From the NCBI RefSeq assembly GCF_035917415.1, contig NZ_CP109073.1:1843001-1907000 (forward strand): 64,000 nt of DNA, written 5' to 3'. The translations under genes and the position numbers were made by a program. The DNA comes from Streptomyces sp. NBC_01803. Lineage in GTDB: Bacteria; Actinomycetota; Actinomycetes; Streptomycetales; Streptomycetaceae. Under the pieces are notes generated by a model. The model had not been told where the DNA came from. It saw nothing but the letters and a program-made list of their open reading frames with translations, and ran no database searches. Shown piece after piece: positions 37,697 to 46,491 of this stretch. Numbering within the stretch: the first letter of the stretch is position 1; each line of letters starts with the position of its first letter.

Positions 37697-38614
37697 GTGA
37701 TCGAGCTGGCGGGACTGACGAAGCGGTACGGCGCCACGACGGCCGTGGACGGGCTGACGTTCACCGTGCGCCCCGGCGTGGTCACCGGCTTCCTCGGCCC
37801 GAACGGCGCGGGCAAGTCCACCACCATGCGCATGATCCTCGGCCTGGACCGCCCGACCAGCGGCGACGTGCGCGTCGACGGGCTGCGGTACGCCGACCTC
37901 CCCGCCCCGCTGACCCGCGTCGGCGCGCTGCTGGAGGCCAGGGCGGTCCACCCGGGGCGCACCGCCTACCACCATCTGCTGTGCCTGGCGCAGAGCAACG
38001 GCGTCCCCCGGCGGCGCATCGGGGAGGTGCTGGAGCTGGTGGGCCTGTCCGGGGTGGCCCGCAAACGGACCAAGGGCTTCTCGCTGGGCATGGGCCAGCG
38101 GCTGGGCATGGCGAGCGCGCTGCTCGGGGATCCGCGCGTCCTCATGTTCGACGAGCCGGTCAACGGGCTCGATCCCGAGGGCATCCACTGGATCCGGAAT
38201 CTGATGAGGCGCCTGGCGGGCGAGGGCCGGACGGTGTTCGTCTCCAGCCACCTGATGAGCGAGATGGCGCTGACGGCCGATCATCTGGTCGTCATCGGCC
38301 GGGGCAGGCTGCTGGCGGACACGAGCATGGCCCGGTTCATCGAGGGTCACGCGCGCACGTTCGTCCGCGTCCGCACCCCCGAGCCGGAGCGGATGCTCGA
38401 CGCGCTGGCCGGAGCCGGGCTGCCGGGCGAGCGGCGGGCCGACGGCACCATCGAGGTCGAGGGTTCACGGGCCGCCCGGATCGGCGAGCTGGCCGCCGCG
38501 CACGGTCTCGTGCTGCACGAGCTGAGCCCGTGCCAGGCGTCGCTGGAGGAGGCGTTCATGCGGCTGACGCGCGAATCGGTCGAGTTCCAGGCCGGGGCGC
38601 GGGCGGCGGGCTGA
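37697..38614 (+). CDS. ABC transporter ATP-binding protein (ABC-2 type exporter, set 1)
   Basis: A 305-residue ATPase. Walker A is GFLGPNGAGKSTTMRM, the signature is the LGMGQRLGMA variant, and Walker B is VLMFDEPVNGLDPEG. A ~100-residue C-terminal domain as in Drr/BcrA-like exporters follows. The start is GTG (MIELAGLTKRYG). It is paralogous to the ATPase at 39461. Its permease follows after 3 bases. The substrate is unknown, possibly a peptide or lipid. Confidence 0.92.
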   Translation: MIELAGLTKRYGATTAVDGLTFTVRPGVVTGFLGPNGAGKSTTMRMILGLDRPTSGDVRVDGLRYADLPAPLTRVGALLEARAVHPGRTAYHHLLCLAQSNGVPRRRIGEVLELVGLSGVARKRTKGFSLGMGQRLGMASALLGDPRVLMFDEPVNGLDPEGIHWIRNLMRRLAGEGRTVFVSSHLMSEMALTADHLVVIGRGRLLADTSMARFIEGHARTFVRVRTPEPERMLDALAGAGLPGERRADGTIEVEGSRAARIGELAAAHGLVLHELSPCQASLEEAFMRLTRESVEFQAGARAAG

Positions 38615-38617
38615 GCC

Positions 38618-39382
38618 ATGACGAACGGCCGTGTCCTGCTGTCGGAGTGGACGAAGATCAGGTCGGTCCGCTCCACGGTGTGGACCCTGGTCACCGCCCT
38701 GGTGGTGACGGCGACGTTCGGCACGCTGATCAGCCTGCTGTTCCGGAACACCTACGAGGACCTCTCCCGCGCGGACCGGCTGACGTTCGACCCGACCCTC
38801 ACCAGCTTCGCGGGCATCACGCTCGGGCAGCTCGCGATGATCGCCTACGGCATCCTGGTGGTGTCCAACGAGTACGGCACCGGGATGATCCGCGCCTCAC
38901 TCGCCGCCGTCCCCCGGCGTGGGGTCCTGATGTCCGCCAAGGTCGCCGTCGCCACCGCGCCGGCGCTGCCGGTCGGGCTGGCGACCAGCTTCCTGACGTT
39001 CTTCCTGGGGCAGACGGCGCTGGGCCGGTACCGCACCGACCTCGGTGAACCGGGCGTGCTGCGGGCCGTGTTCGGCGCCGGCCTCTACCTGGCGCTGATC
39101 GCGCTCTTCGCGATGGGCGTGGCGTGGGCGCTGCGCGGCCCGGTGCTGTCCTTCGGGGTGCTGATCCCCTTCTTCTTCCTGATCTCCGGCATCCTGGCGA
39201 ACGTGTCCGCCACCGAGAAGATCGGCGACTACCTGCCCGACCAGGCCGGCTCGCGCATCATGCGGGTGGTGGACGACGGCGAGCAGCCGTACGGACCGTG
39301 GGGCGGACTGGCGATCATGCTCGGGTGGATCGTGGCGGCGCAGCTCGCCGGCTATCTGGTGCTCAGGAAACGGGACGCGTAG
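38618..39382 (+). CDS. ABC-2 type permease (set 1)
   Basis: A 254-residue membrane protein with about six helices. It opens VLLSEWTKIRSVRSTVWTLV, a motif shared with the second permease (SEWTKIRTVRSTVWTL). Further motifs are VSNEYGTGMIRASLAAVPRR and GVLIPFFFLISGILANVSA. It is the partner of the preceding ATPase, and the operon resembles Streptomyces multidrug or bacteriocin-type exporters. Confidence 0.9.
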   Translation: MTNGRVLLSEWTKIRSVRSTVWTLVTALVVTATFGTLISLLFRNTYEDLSRADRLTFDPTLTSFAGITLGQLAMIAYGILVVSNEYGTGMIRASLAAVPRRGVLMSAKVAVATAPALPVGLATSFLTFFLGQTALGRYRTDLGEPGVLRAVFGAGLYLALIALFAMGVAWALRGPVLSFGVLIPFFFLISGILANVSATEKIGDYLPDQAGSRIMRVVDDGEQPYGPWGGLAIMLGWIVAAQLAGYLVLRKRDA

Positions 39383-39460
39383 CACCCGCCACCCAGTCAG
39401 CCGATATGGTCATAGTCCTTCATGGGGACGAGATCCGCTGGGGCGGGTGAGGCAGGCAGG

Positions 39461-40900
39461 ATGATCGAGGCAGTCGGCCTGACGAAGAGCTACGGCTCGA
39501 AGACGGCCGTGTACAACCTGACGTTCCAGGTGCGGCCGGGCAAGGTGACGGGTTTTCTCGGCCCGAACGGCGCGGGCAAGAGCACCACCATGCGGATGAT
39601 CCTCGGCCTGGACGAGCCGACCGGCGGCGGCGTCACCATCGGCGGCTATCCCTACCGGCAGCTCCCGAACGCGCCGCGCCAGGTCGGCGCCCTGCTGGAC
39701 GCGAACGCCAAGCACGGCGGGCGCAGCGCGCGGGCCCACCTGCTGTGCCTGGCGCAGCTCTCCGGCATCCCGGCCCGGCGGGTCGACGAGGTGCTGGGCG
39801 TGGTGGGGCTCCAGGACGTGGCGCGGAAGCGGTCCAAGGGCTTCTCGCTCGGCATGGGCCAGCGGCTCGGCATCGCGGCGGCGCTGCTCGGCGACCCGCA
39901 GGTGCTGCTGTTCGACGAGCCGGTGAACGGGCTCGACCCGGAGGGCATCCTCTGGGTCCGCCACCTGATGCGGCGGCTGGCCGCGGAGGGGCGGACGGTG
40001 TTCGTCTCCAGCCACCTGATGAGCGAGATGGCACAGACGGCGGATCACCTGATCGTGATCGGGCGCGGGCAGCTGATGGCCGACATGCCGGTGCAGGACT
40101 TCATCCAGCAGAACTCCACGGGCTACGCGCGGGTCCGCGTCCCGGACGGCGAGCGGGAGCAGCACGAGGCGCTCGTCCGCGCCCTGAGCGGGGCGGGCGG
40201 CCACGTCACCCCGGAGCAGGACGGCGCGCTGAAGGTCATCGGCCTGGAGCTCCCCCGGATCAGCGACCTCGCCCACGAGGCGGGGGCACGGCTGTGGGAG
40301 CTCTCCCCGCATCAGGCGTCGCTGGAGGAGGCGTACATGCGGATGACGCAGGGCGCGGTGGATTTCCGTTCCACGGCGGATCAGCGCGCGGGCCTCCAGT
40401 ACGCCCCCGCGCCCCCCCATCACCCCCTGCCCCACCCCACCGCGGCGGGCTACGCCGCGCCGGCGCCGGTCGCGGCCCCGGCGGTGGCCCAGGTCCCGCC
40501 GCAGGCGCAGGCCGCGCCCGCCGCGCCCGGCACCATGCGGCTCCAGGCGATGCCCCCCGCCCAGGCACCGGCCCCCGTCCCGCAGGCCGCGCCCGGCACC
40601 ATGCGGCTCCAGGCGATGCCCCCCGCCCAGGCCCAGGCCCAGGCACCGGCCCCCGTCCCGCAGGCCGCGCCCGGCACGATGCGGCTCCAGGCGATGCCCG
40701 CGCGGTCGACGCCGCCCAGCCAGGACGCCGCGCCGCAGGAGGAGGCGGACTTCCCGATCGCTCCGGCCGCGCCGCCCGCGCAGGGTGCCGGCACCGTCCA
40801 GCTCCGCGCCATGCCCGCCGCCCCACCGTCCGCTCCGCCGGCGCCGCCCGCCCAGGGCACCGCGCCGGGCGGCAGTGCCACCTCCGAGGACGTCCGATGA
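39461..40900 (+). CDS. ABC transporter ATPase with Pro/Ala repeat tail (set 2)
   Basis: A 479-residue protein. Residues 1-310 are an ATPase paralogous to the one at 37697 (GFLGPNGAGKSTTM, SLGMGQRLGIA, LLFDEPVNGLDPEG). The remaining ~165 residues are Pro/Ala/Gln-rich with three near-identical copies of GTMRLQAMPPAQ-type units and a fourth diverged GTVQLRAMPAA. Such a tail is unusual for an ABC ATPase. ATG 39461 begins MIEAVGLTKSYGSKTAV. The stop overlaps the permease start by 4 bases. Confidence 0.9.
   Translation: MIEAVGLTKSYGSKTAVYNLTFQVRPGKVTGFLGPNGAGKSTTMRMILGLDEPTGGGVTIGGYPYRQLPNAPRQVGALLDANAKHGGRSARAHLLCLAQLSGIPARRVDEVLGVVGLQDVARKRSKGFSLGMGQRLGIAAALLGDPQVLLFDEPVNGLDPEGILWVRHLMRRLAAEGRTVFVSSHLMSEMAQTADHLIVIGRGQLMADMPVQDFIQQNSTGYARVRVPDGEREQHEALVRALSGAGGHVTPEQDGALKVIGLELPRISDLAHEAGARLWELSPHQASLEEAYMRMTQGAVDFRSTADQRAGLQYAPAPPHHPLPHPTAAGYAAPAPVAAPAVAQVPPQAQAAPAAPGTMRLQAMPPAQAPAPVPQAAPGTMRLQAMPPAQAQAQAPAPVPQAAPGTMRLQAMPARSTPPSQDAAPQEEADFPIAPAAPPAQGAGTVQLRAMPAAPPSAPPAPPAQGTAPGGSATSEDVR
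40520..40700 (+). repeat. In-gene tandem repeats encoding the Pro/Ala tail
   Basis: Units begin at 40520 (66 bp), 40586 (78 bp, with a 12-bp internal expansion) and 40664 (partial). Lengths are multiples of 3, so the ATPase frame is kept. Near-identity at the DNA level suggests recent slippage or ongoing length variation. Confidence 0.8.
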
Positions 40901-41814
40901 CCACGCAGCCTCTCGTTCCGCCGCAGGCACCGCCGTTCACGCCGCCCGCGCAGGGCGTCGCGCCGGGGTACGCCTCGCCCATTCCCGTCCGGGCCACCCA
41001 CCTCGGGCACGCCATCGCGTCGGAGTGGACCAAGATCCGGACGGTCCGTTCCACCGTCTGGACGCTCATCATCATGTTCCTGCTCACCGTCGGCGTCGGT
41101 CTGCTCTACGCGGGCGCGCTCAGCGGCGAGGAGTACGTGGGCATGCCGCTCCTGGCGGGCGGCTTCTTCGGGCTGATGTTCGGACAGATCTGCGTCATCA
41201 CCCTCGGCGTCCTGGTGATCTCCTCGGAGTACGGCACCGGCATGATGCGCACCACCTTCACCGCCTGCCCGCAGCGCGGCCGGGTGCTGCTCGCGAAGGC
41301 GCTGGTGTTCTTCCTGCTCGCCTTCACCATGACGCTCATCGCCTGCGCGCTGACCGGGCTGATCCACTCGTCCATGCTCGGCGACCAGATCCTCCCCTCC
41401 TACGCCGCCGACGACCCGTTCATGGAGGACTCCATCGAGCACGGCGAGTTGGTGGCGACCGGCGGCCACTGGCTGGGGGCGACCGTCGGGGCCGCGCTCT
41501 ACGTCTCGCTGCTCGGGCTGCTCGGGCTGGCCGTCGGCGGGCTGCTGCGGCACTCGGCCGGGGCCATCACCACCATGCTCGGCATCGTGCTGCTGCCGCT
41601 GCTGACCGCGCTGTTCATGGTCGGCGAGAGCCTTGCGTCGACGCGCGAGAAGCTGATCGAGTACTCACCGCTGAACGGCCTGGCCTCGCTCTACCGTATC
41701 CCGATGGAGGGCGACGACAGCGCCACCGGCTGGCCACTGCTCGGGCTGCTGGCCGCCGTGACCGTGGCCGCCCTGGTCGGCGCCTATGTGCGGCTGACCA
41801 CCACGGACGCCTGA
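40897..41814 (+). CDS. ABC-2 type permease (set 2)
   Basis: A 305-residue protein with a Pro-rich cytoplasmic N-terminus of about 35 residues (QPLVPPQAPPFTPPAQ) before SEWTKIRTVRSTVWTLIIMF. About six helices follow, including QICVITLGVLVISSEYGTGM and MLGIVLLPLLTALFMVG. Start ATG 40897 overlaps the ATPase stop (ATGA). It is a paralogue of the permease at 38618. Both pairs probably arose by local duplication. Confidence 0.9.
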   Translation: MTTQPLVPPQAPPFTPPAQGVAPGYASPIPVRATHLGHAIASEWTKIRTVRSTVWTLIIMFLLTVGVGLLYAGALSGEEYVGMPLLAGGFFGLMFGQICVITLGVLVISSEYGTGMMRTTFTACPQRGRVLLAKALVFFLLAFTMTLIACALTGLIHSSMLGDQILPSYAADDPFMEDSIEHGELVATGGHWLGATVGAALYVSLLGLLGLAVGGLLRHSAGAITTMLGIVLLPLLTALFMVGESLASTREKLIEYSPLNGLASLYRIPMEGDDSATGWPLLGLLAAVTVAALVGAYVRLTTTDA

Positions 41815-41823
41815 CACCGGACG

Positions 41824-41847
41824 GTGATCCGGCCGCCGCCGGATCAC
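41824..41847. terminator. Terminator between convergent genes
   Basis: A 10-base perfect stem GTGATCCGGC (41824-41833) pairs with 41838-41847 around CGCC. It lies 10 bases past the permease stop. Confidence 0.75.
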
Positions 41848-41884
41848 TGCCAGCGGCCACTGCCAGCGGCCACTGCCAGCGGCC
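41846..41884. repeat. Three tandem 13-bp repeats
   Basis: ACTGCCAGCGGCC occurs three times in a row, immediately after the terminator and before the stop of the convergent gene. It is non-coding slippage sequence. Confidence 0.8.
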
Positions 41885-41914
41885 ACTCGGCAACGGCCGC
41901 TCAGTAACAGCCGC

Positions 41915-42232
41915 TCAGTAACGGGGCGCGTTCCGCGACCGCTGGACCCTGGCCCCCCGGCGGTCGCGGGCGTCCCAGCACGCCCGGTGCCAGTGGCGGC
42001 GGTCGTCGACGGCGCCGAGCCGGGGCCAGGCCACCACGTGCGGCACCCGGGGCGGGATCTCCTGATCGCACCCCGGGCAGCGGTAGTGCTTGGCCGCGGC
42101 GGCGCCCGCGATCCGGCGCACGACCCACTCCTCGCCGCGCCACTCCTCCGCGACCTCCAGGCCCCACTCGCGCGGGCCGTCGGCGTGATGGGGCTGCTGA
42201 CCGCCGTGCGGACGGTTGCGACGCGGAGACAC
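41915..42232 (-). CDS. Small Cys/His-rich protein, conserved in Streptomyces
   Basis: A 105-residue protein. YRCPGCDQEIPPRVPHVVAW and DDRRHWHRACWDARDRRGAR provide C-x-x-C and H-x-x-x-C, a plausible zinc site. A charged N-terminus precedes it. Homologues in Streptomyces are often labelled ATP/GTP-binding, but there is no P-loop here. Function is unknown. It is divergent from the luciferase-like oxidoreductase gene. Confidence 0.75.
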   Translation of the reverse strand: MSPRRNRPHGGQQPHHADGPREWGLEVAEEWRGEEWVVRRIAGAAAAKHYRCPGCDQEIPPRVPHVVAWPRLGAVDDRRHWHRACWDARDRRGARVQRSRNAPRY

Positions 42233-42368
42233 GGGAACCCCTCGAAGTCGTTCGGCAGGCCGACAGGGTCAGTGCGGCCGGTTCACGAGTCTACGCGTCA
42301 CGGACGCCCCAGGATCCTGACTGACCATCATCAAAAAACTGCCCGGGGCCCGTGCCCATGGCACGTGT

Positions 42369-42386
42369 CATGCGTTAGGGCGCATG
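42369..42386. promoter_or_regulatory. Inverted repeat upstream of the luciferase-like gene
   Basis: CATGCG and CGCATG arms surround TTAGGG, ending 11 bases before the ATG. It could be an operator or a leader hairpin next to the ribosome binding site GGGGGAAG. Confidence 0.35.
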
Positions 42387-42397
42387 GGGGAAGCGTG

Positions 42398-43564
42398 ATG
42401 CGTGTGGATGAACGCATGGGCGAGAGGGCGACGGCGATGACAACGACGACGAAGACGTTACGGATCGGGACATTCGCACTGGCCGGCCGGTTCCCGGGGC
42501 AGAGCGACGCGGAGGCGCTGCACCGGACGGTGCGCTCGGCGGTGGCCGCCGACGAGGCGGGGCTCGACTCCGTATGGCTGGCGGAGCACCACTTCGTGCC
42601 CTACGGGGTCTGTCCGTCGGCGGCCACCCTGGCGGCCCTGCTGCTGGGCAGGACCCGGCGGATCCGGATCGGCACGGCGATCAGCGTGCTGACGACCACG
42701 CACCCGGTGTCGCTGGGCGAGCAGGCGGCGCTGCTGCACATCGCCTCCGGGGGCCGGTTCTCGCTGGGCGTCGGGCGCGGCGGCCCGTGGATCGACCTGG
42801 AGGTCTTCGGCGGCGGGGTCGAGGCGCTGGAGAAGGGGTTCCCCGAGGCGCTGGACCTGCTGCTGCGCTGGCTGGGCGAGGCGAGCGTCGGCGCGGACGG
42901 GGACCGCTACCGCTTCCGCGAGGTGGCGGTCGTGCCCCGGGCCGCCGACGGGCCGCCGGTGCTGGTCGCCTGCACCTCCCCGGGCACGGTACGGGAGGCC
43001 GCGCGGCACGGGCTGCCGATGCTGCTGGGTATGCACATCGGCGACGAGGAGAAGGCGCACATGGTGGCGTTATGGCGCGCGGCGGCGGGCGAGGCCGGGG
43101 TGGACGGCGACACCATCGCCGCCGCCGACCATGTGTCGGTCGGCGTGGCCCAGGTCTCCGACAGCCAGACGGAGGCCGTCGAGACGCTGCGCCGGGCGCT
43201 GCCCGGCTGGCTGCGGCAGGGGCTGGCCGCGCACCGGACGGTGGACGGGCGGGCGCGCCGGATGCGCGACGCCCTCGCGTACACGGAGCTGCTGTGCGAG
43301 CTGCATCCGGTGGGTCCGCCGCAGCTGTGCGCGGACCGGCTGGCGGCGACCGCGGAGCGCACCGGCATCACCCGTTTCGCCCTGCTGGTGGAGGGCTCCG
43401 GCGACACCGTGACGACGGAGCTGAACGTGCGCCGGCTGGCCGGCGACGTGCTGCCGCTCCTCCCGGTTCACGCGGAGCCGAGGGGGGCGGCAGCACGGGG
43501 AACGACGGCGGTGGCCGAAGCTCGTGCGACCGTCAGCAGTCCCGCAGCTCCGGCGACTGGTTGA
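42398..43564 (+). CDS. Luciferase-like (LLM-class) flavin-dependent oxidoreductase, TTA-containing
   Basis: About 388 residues with the bacterial-luciferase barrel: AADEAGLDSVWLAEHHFVPY, then RRIRIGTAISVLTTTHPVSL and FSLGVGRGGPWIDLEVFGGG. It uses reduced flavin; the substrate is unknown. Two in-frame TTA leucine codons (42458-42460 and 43070-43072) make translation dependent on the bldA tRNA, so expression is probably late or developmental. GGGGGAAG precedes GTG 42395/ATG 42398; ATG 42437 is an alternative. Its end overlaps the convergent SCO5389-family gene by about 30 bases. Confidence 0.9.
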   Translation: MRVDERMGERATAMTTTTKTLRIGTFALAGRFPGQSDAEALHRTVRSAVAADEAGLDSVWLAEHHFVPYGVCPSAATLAALLLGRTRRIRIGTAISVLTTTHPVSLGEQAALLHIASGGRFSLGVGRGGPWIDLEVFGGGVEALEKGFPEALDLLLRWLGEASVGADGDRYRFREVAVVPRAADGPPVLVACTSPGTVREAARHGLPMLLGMHIGDEEKAHMVALWRAAAGEAGVDGDTIAAADHVSVGVAQVSDSQTEAVETLRRALPGWLRQGLAAHRTVDGRARRMRDALAYTELLCELHPVGPPQLCADRLAATAERTGITRFALLVEGSGDTVTTELNVRRLAGDVLPLLPVHAEPRGAAARGTTAVAEARATVSSPAAPATG

Positions 43565-43925
43565 GGATCTGGCCACGTATGGACGTGAACCTGGTCAGGG
43601 ACGACGCGGACTCGGCTCCGAGGGGGAAGACCGCCACCCGGTGGCAGTTCTGGAAGGCGAGCTTCACTCCGAAGTGTCGCTCCAGCGCGCCCCGGATGGC
43701 GTCGCTGGCCAGGGCGCGCAGCAGCTGACCGCGCGCCTGTTCGTCCGGTGGGGGCGTGGTGTTGTCGGCGAATTCGCCGCCGTCGACCTGGAGCCGGGCG
43801 ACCAGCGTGCTGATCATGTTCCAGGCGAAGGGCAGGGAATTCCGGACGCAGTCGATGAATTCGGCTTCATCGACCTCGCCTCGCTCGGCCTGCTCCAGCA
43901 GGGCCGGTGAGACGTCGAGCGACAT
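43533..43925 (-). CDS. SCO5389-family conserved protein
   Basis: A 130-residue cytoplasmic protein: MSLDVSPALLEQAERGEVDE, then FIDCVRNSLPFAWNMISTLV, FADNTTPPPDEQARGQLLRA, and GVKLAFQNCHRVAVFPLGAE. It is highly conserved among Streptomyces and, as I recall, named after S. coelicolor SCO5389. The predicted fold is helical with no known enzyme motif. Function is unknown. Confidence 0.85.
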   Translation of the reverse strand: MSLDVSPALLEQAERGEVDEAEFIDCVRNSLPFAWNMISTLVARLQVDGGEFADNTTPPPDEQARGQLLRALASDAIRGALERHFGVKLAFQNCHRVAVFPLGAESASSLTRFTSIRGQILNQSPELRDC

Positions 43926-44173
43926 GGGTTCTCCTCTCGCGACCCCTGGCCAGGGGGTCTTGCGGACAGGCCAGGGAGCCCCCCGCGCGCGTTCGTCCTG
44001 TCCACGGACCGTTGCGACGGCGACGCCCCCCGGCTCAACCGTAGGCTGCCTGGCCCGTGCATGTCAGTGGATTGAGCACATAACTGGCCACTGTCGAATC
44101 CCACGAATCCCACCTATATCGCTGGCCCGCTCCCGCCCCATCCGCACGGCGGCCGGACCCGTCCGGCGGGGCG

Positions 44174-44878
44174 TCAGCGGTGCTCGGCGAGCCAGCGGTA
44201 GCACAGCTCGGGCCGGCCCACATGCCCGTAGCGCGGGCGGCGTTCGGCCCGGCCCGCGTCGACCAGATGCTCCAGGTAGCGGCGCGCGGTGATCCGCGAG
44301 ACGCCCGCGGCCTCGGCCGTCGCGCTCGCCGTGACCCCCTCCTCGGGGGCGGCGCGCAGCACGCGCGTCACGGCGGCCAGCGTGCTGTCGCTCATGCCCT
44401 TGGGCAGCGCGGCGGGCCGGGGCGCCCGCAGGGCCGACAGCGCCCGGTCGACCTCCTCCTGGCCGGCCGCCTCGCCCACCGCCGCGCGGAACTCGGCGTA
44501 GCGGCCGAGCCGGTCCCGCAGCGTGGCGAACGCGAACGGCTTCAGCACGTACTGCACGACGCCGAGCGAGACGCCCTCCCGCACCACGGCCAGGTCGCGC
44601 GCCGAGGTCACCGCGATCACGTCCGTGTCGTGGCCGGCGGCGCGCAGCGCGCGGACCAGCCGCAGGCCGTGGCCATCGGGCAGGTAGAGGTCGAGCAGGA
44701 GGAGGTCGACGGGGGCGCGTTCCACCTCCCGCCGGGCCTGGGCGCCGGTGCGGGCCGTGCCGCACACCGTGAAGCCGGGCACGCGCTGTACGTACTGGCG
44801 GTGGGCCTCGGCGGCGAGCGGGTCGTCCTCCACCACGAGGACTCGGATCTCGGACGCCGCGTCGCGGCTCCCGGTCAC
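44174..44878 (-). CDS. Response regulator of CitB/DctR type
   Basis: A 234-residue regulator. The receiver domain has VDLLLLDLYLPDGHGLRLVR (phospho-Asp) and YVLKPFAFATLRDRLGRYAE (Lys). The C-terminal winged helix is EEGVTASATAEAAGVSRITA then RYLEHLVDAGRAERRPRYGH. GTG 44878 overlaps the kinase stop by 4 bases. With the kinase it should sense extracellular C4/C6 carboxylates and control the divergent symporter gene. Confidence 0.92.
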   Translation of the reverse strand: MTGSRDAASEIRVLVVEDDPLAAEAHRQYVQRVPGFTVCGTARTGAQARREVERAPVDLLLLDLYLPDGHGLRLVRALRAAGHDTDVIAVTSARDLAVVREGVSLGVVQYVLKPFAFATLRDRLGRYAEFRAAVGEAAGQEEVDRALSALRAPRPAALPKGMSDSTLAAVTRVLRAAPEEGVTASATAEAAGVSRITARRYLEHLVDAGRAERRPRYGHVGRPELCYRWLAEHR

Positions 44879-46491
44879 ATCGGCACCGCCGCGTCGGCGC
44901 GCAGCGGCAGCCGCACGGTGAACTCGGCGCCGCCGCCCGGGGCGCGCGATATGCCGATGGTGCCGTCGTTGCGCCGGACGGACTGGCCGACGAGGGCGAG
45001 GCCGAGGCCACGGCCCTCGCTCTTGGTGGACCAGCCCCGGCGGAAGGCGTCGGCGGTCCGCTCGGGGTCGAGCCCGGTGCCGGTGTCGCGCACGGACAGC
45101 AGCAGCTCGCCCTCGGCGACGTGGGCCGTCACGGTGACCTGCGGGCTCCTGGCGTCCGCGCCGTCCAGGGCGGCGTCCACGGCGTTGTCGATCAGGTTGC
45201 CCAGGATCGTCACCAGGTCGCGAGCCGGGAGCGTGGCGGGCAGCACGCCGTCGTCGATCCGGCTGTCGTCGGCGAGCGTCAGCGCCACGCCGCGTTCGCT
45301 GGCCTGGGCCGCCTTGCCCAGCAGCAGCGCGGCCAGCACGGGCTCGGCGACCGCCCCCACCACCTGGTCGGTCAGCGCCTGCGCCAGCTCCAGCTCCGCC
45401 GTGGCGAACTCGACGGCCTCCGGCGCCCGCCCCAGCTCGATGAGCGAGACGACGGCGTGCAGCCGGCCTGCGGCCTCGTGCGCCTGGGAGCGCAGCGCCT
45501 CGGTGAAGCCGCGCACCGAGTCCAGCTCCCCGGTCAGCGCCTGGAGCTCGGTGTGGTCGCGCAGGGTCACCACCGTGCCGTGCCGCTCGCCGCCGGAGAC
45601 CGGGGACGTGTTGACGACGACGATGCGGTCCTCCGTCACGTGCACCTCGTCCACCCGGGGCTCGGCGGACAGCAGTGTCTCGGTCAGCGGCGCGGTCAGG
45701 CCGAGATCGGCGGCGTGCCGGCCGACCTGGTCGCCGCTGACGCCGAGCAGCTCGCGGCCGGCGTCGTTGATGAGCCCGATCCGGCCGTCACCGTCGAGCA
45801 GCAGCAGTCCCTCGCGCACCGCGTGCAGGGTGGCCTGGTGGTAGTCGTGCAGCCGGCTCAGCTCCTGGGGGTTCATGCCGTGGGTGTGGCGGCGCAGCCT
45901 GGCGTTGACGGCGTAGGTGCCGAGGCCGCCGAGAGCCAGCGCGCCGGCGGCCACCGCGAACAGGGCGGTGACCTGCTGGGCGACCCGGTCCCCGATCGCC
46001 TCGACGGCGAGGCCGGCGCTGACCAGTGCCACGATCTCGCCGTCCTCGTCGCGGACCGGGGTGACGGCGCGAACGGAGCGGCCGAGAGTGCCGGTGTAGG
46101 TCTCGGTGAAGGTCCGCCCCGCCAGCGCCGGTGCGGTGTGGCCGACGAACTCCTCGCCGATCATCGCCGGGTCGGGGTGGGTCCACCGGATGCCGGACGG
46201 GGCCATGATCGTGACGAAGGTGATCCCGGTGTCCCGGCGGACCTGCTCGGCGTACGGCTGGAGCAGCGCCGACGGATCGTCCGCGCGCGCGGCGGACCGC
46301 ACCGAGGGCGCGCCCGCGACGCCCCGGGCCGTGGCGGTCACCAGGTCGCGGGCGGCGTCCTCCGCCTGCGCCCGGTCGGCGAGGTAGGTGAACAGCGCGC
46401 ACAGCGCCACCACGACGGCGACCAGCACGACCTGCATGGCGAAGAGCTGGCCGGCCAGACTGCGCGGCCGGGGCGCGCGGGGCAGTCGCAT
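44875..46491 (-). CDS. Sensor histidine kinase of DcuS/CitA family
   Basis: A 538-residue kinase. Helix 1 is VVLVAVVVALCALFTYLA, and an extracytoplasmic PDC/PAS sensor follows (GITFVTIMAPSGIRWTHPDP, AVTPVRDEDGEIVALVSAGL). Helix 2 is LFAVAAGALALGGLGTYAV. The cytoplasmic PAS domain (GLLLLDGDGRIGLINDAGRE) is followed by the phospho-His region RSQAHEAAGRLHAVVSLIEL and an HATPase (LGNLIDNAVDAALDGA, GRGLGLALVGQSVRRNDGTI). It is divergent from a dicarboxylate symporter, the usual arrangement for this family. Confidence 0.93.
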   Translation of the reverse strand: MRLPRAPRPRSLAGQLFAMQVVLVAVVVALCALFTYLADRAQAEDAARDLVTATARGVAGAPSVRSAARADDPSALLQPYAEQVRRDTGITFVTIMAPSGIRWTHPDPAMIGEEFVGHTAPALAGRTFTETYTGTLGRSVRAVTPVRDEDGEIVALVSAGLAVEAIGDRVAQQVTALFAVAAGALALGGLGTYAVNARLRRHTHGMNPQELSRLHDYHQATLHAVREGLLLLDGDGRIGLINDAGRELLGVSGDQVGRHAADLGLTAPLTETLLSAEPRVDEVHVTEDRIVVVNTSPVSGGERHGTVVTLRDHTELQALTGELDSVRGFTEALRSQAHEAAGRLHAVVSLIELGRAPEAVEFATAELELAQALTDQVVGAVAEPVLAALLLGKAAQASERGVALTLADDSRIDDGVLPATLPARDLVTILGNLIDNAVDAALDGADARSPQVTVTAHVAEGELLLSVRDTGTGLDPERTADAFRRGWSTKSEGRGLGLALVGQSVRRNDGTIGISRAPGGGAEFTVRLPLRADAAVPM

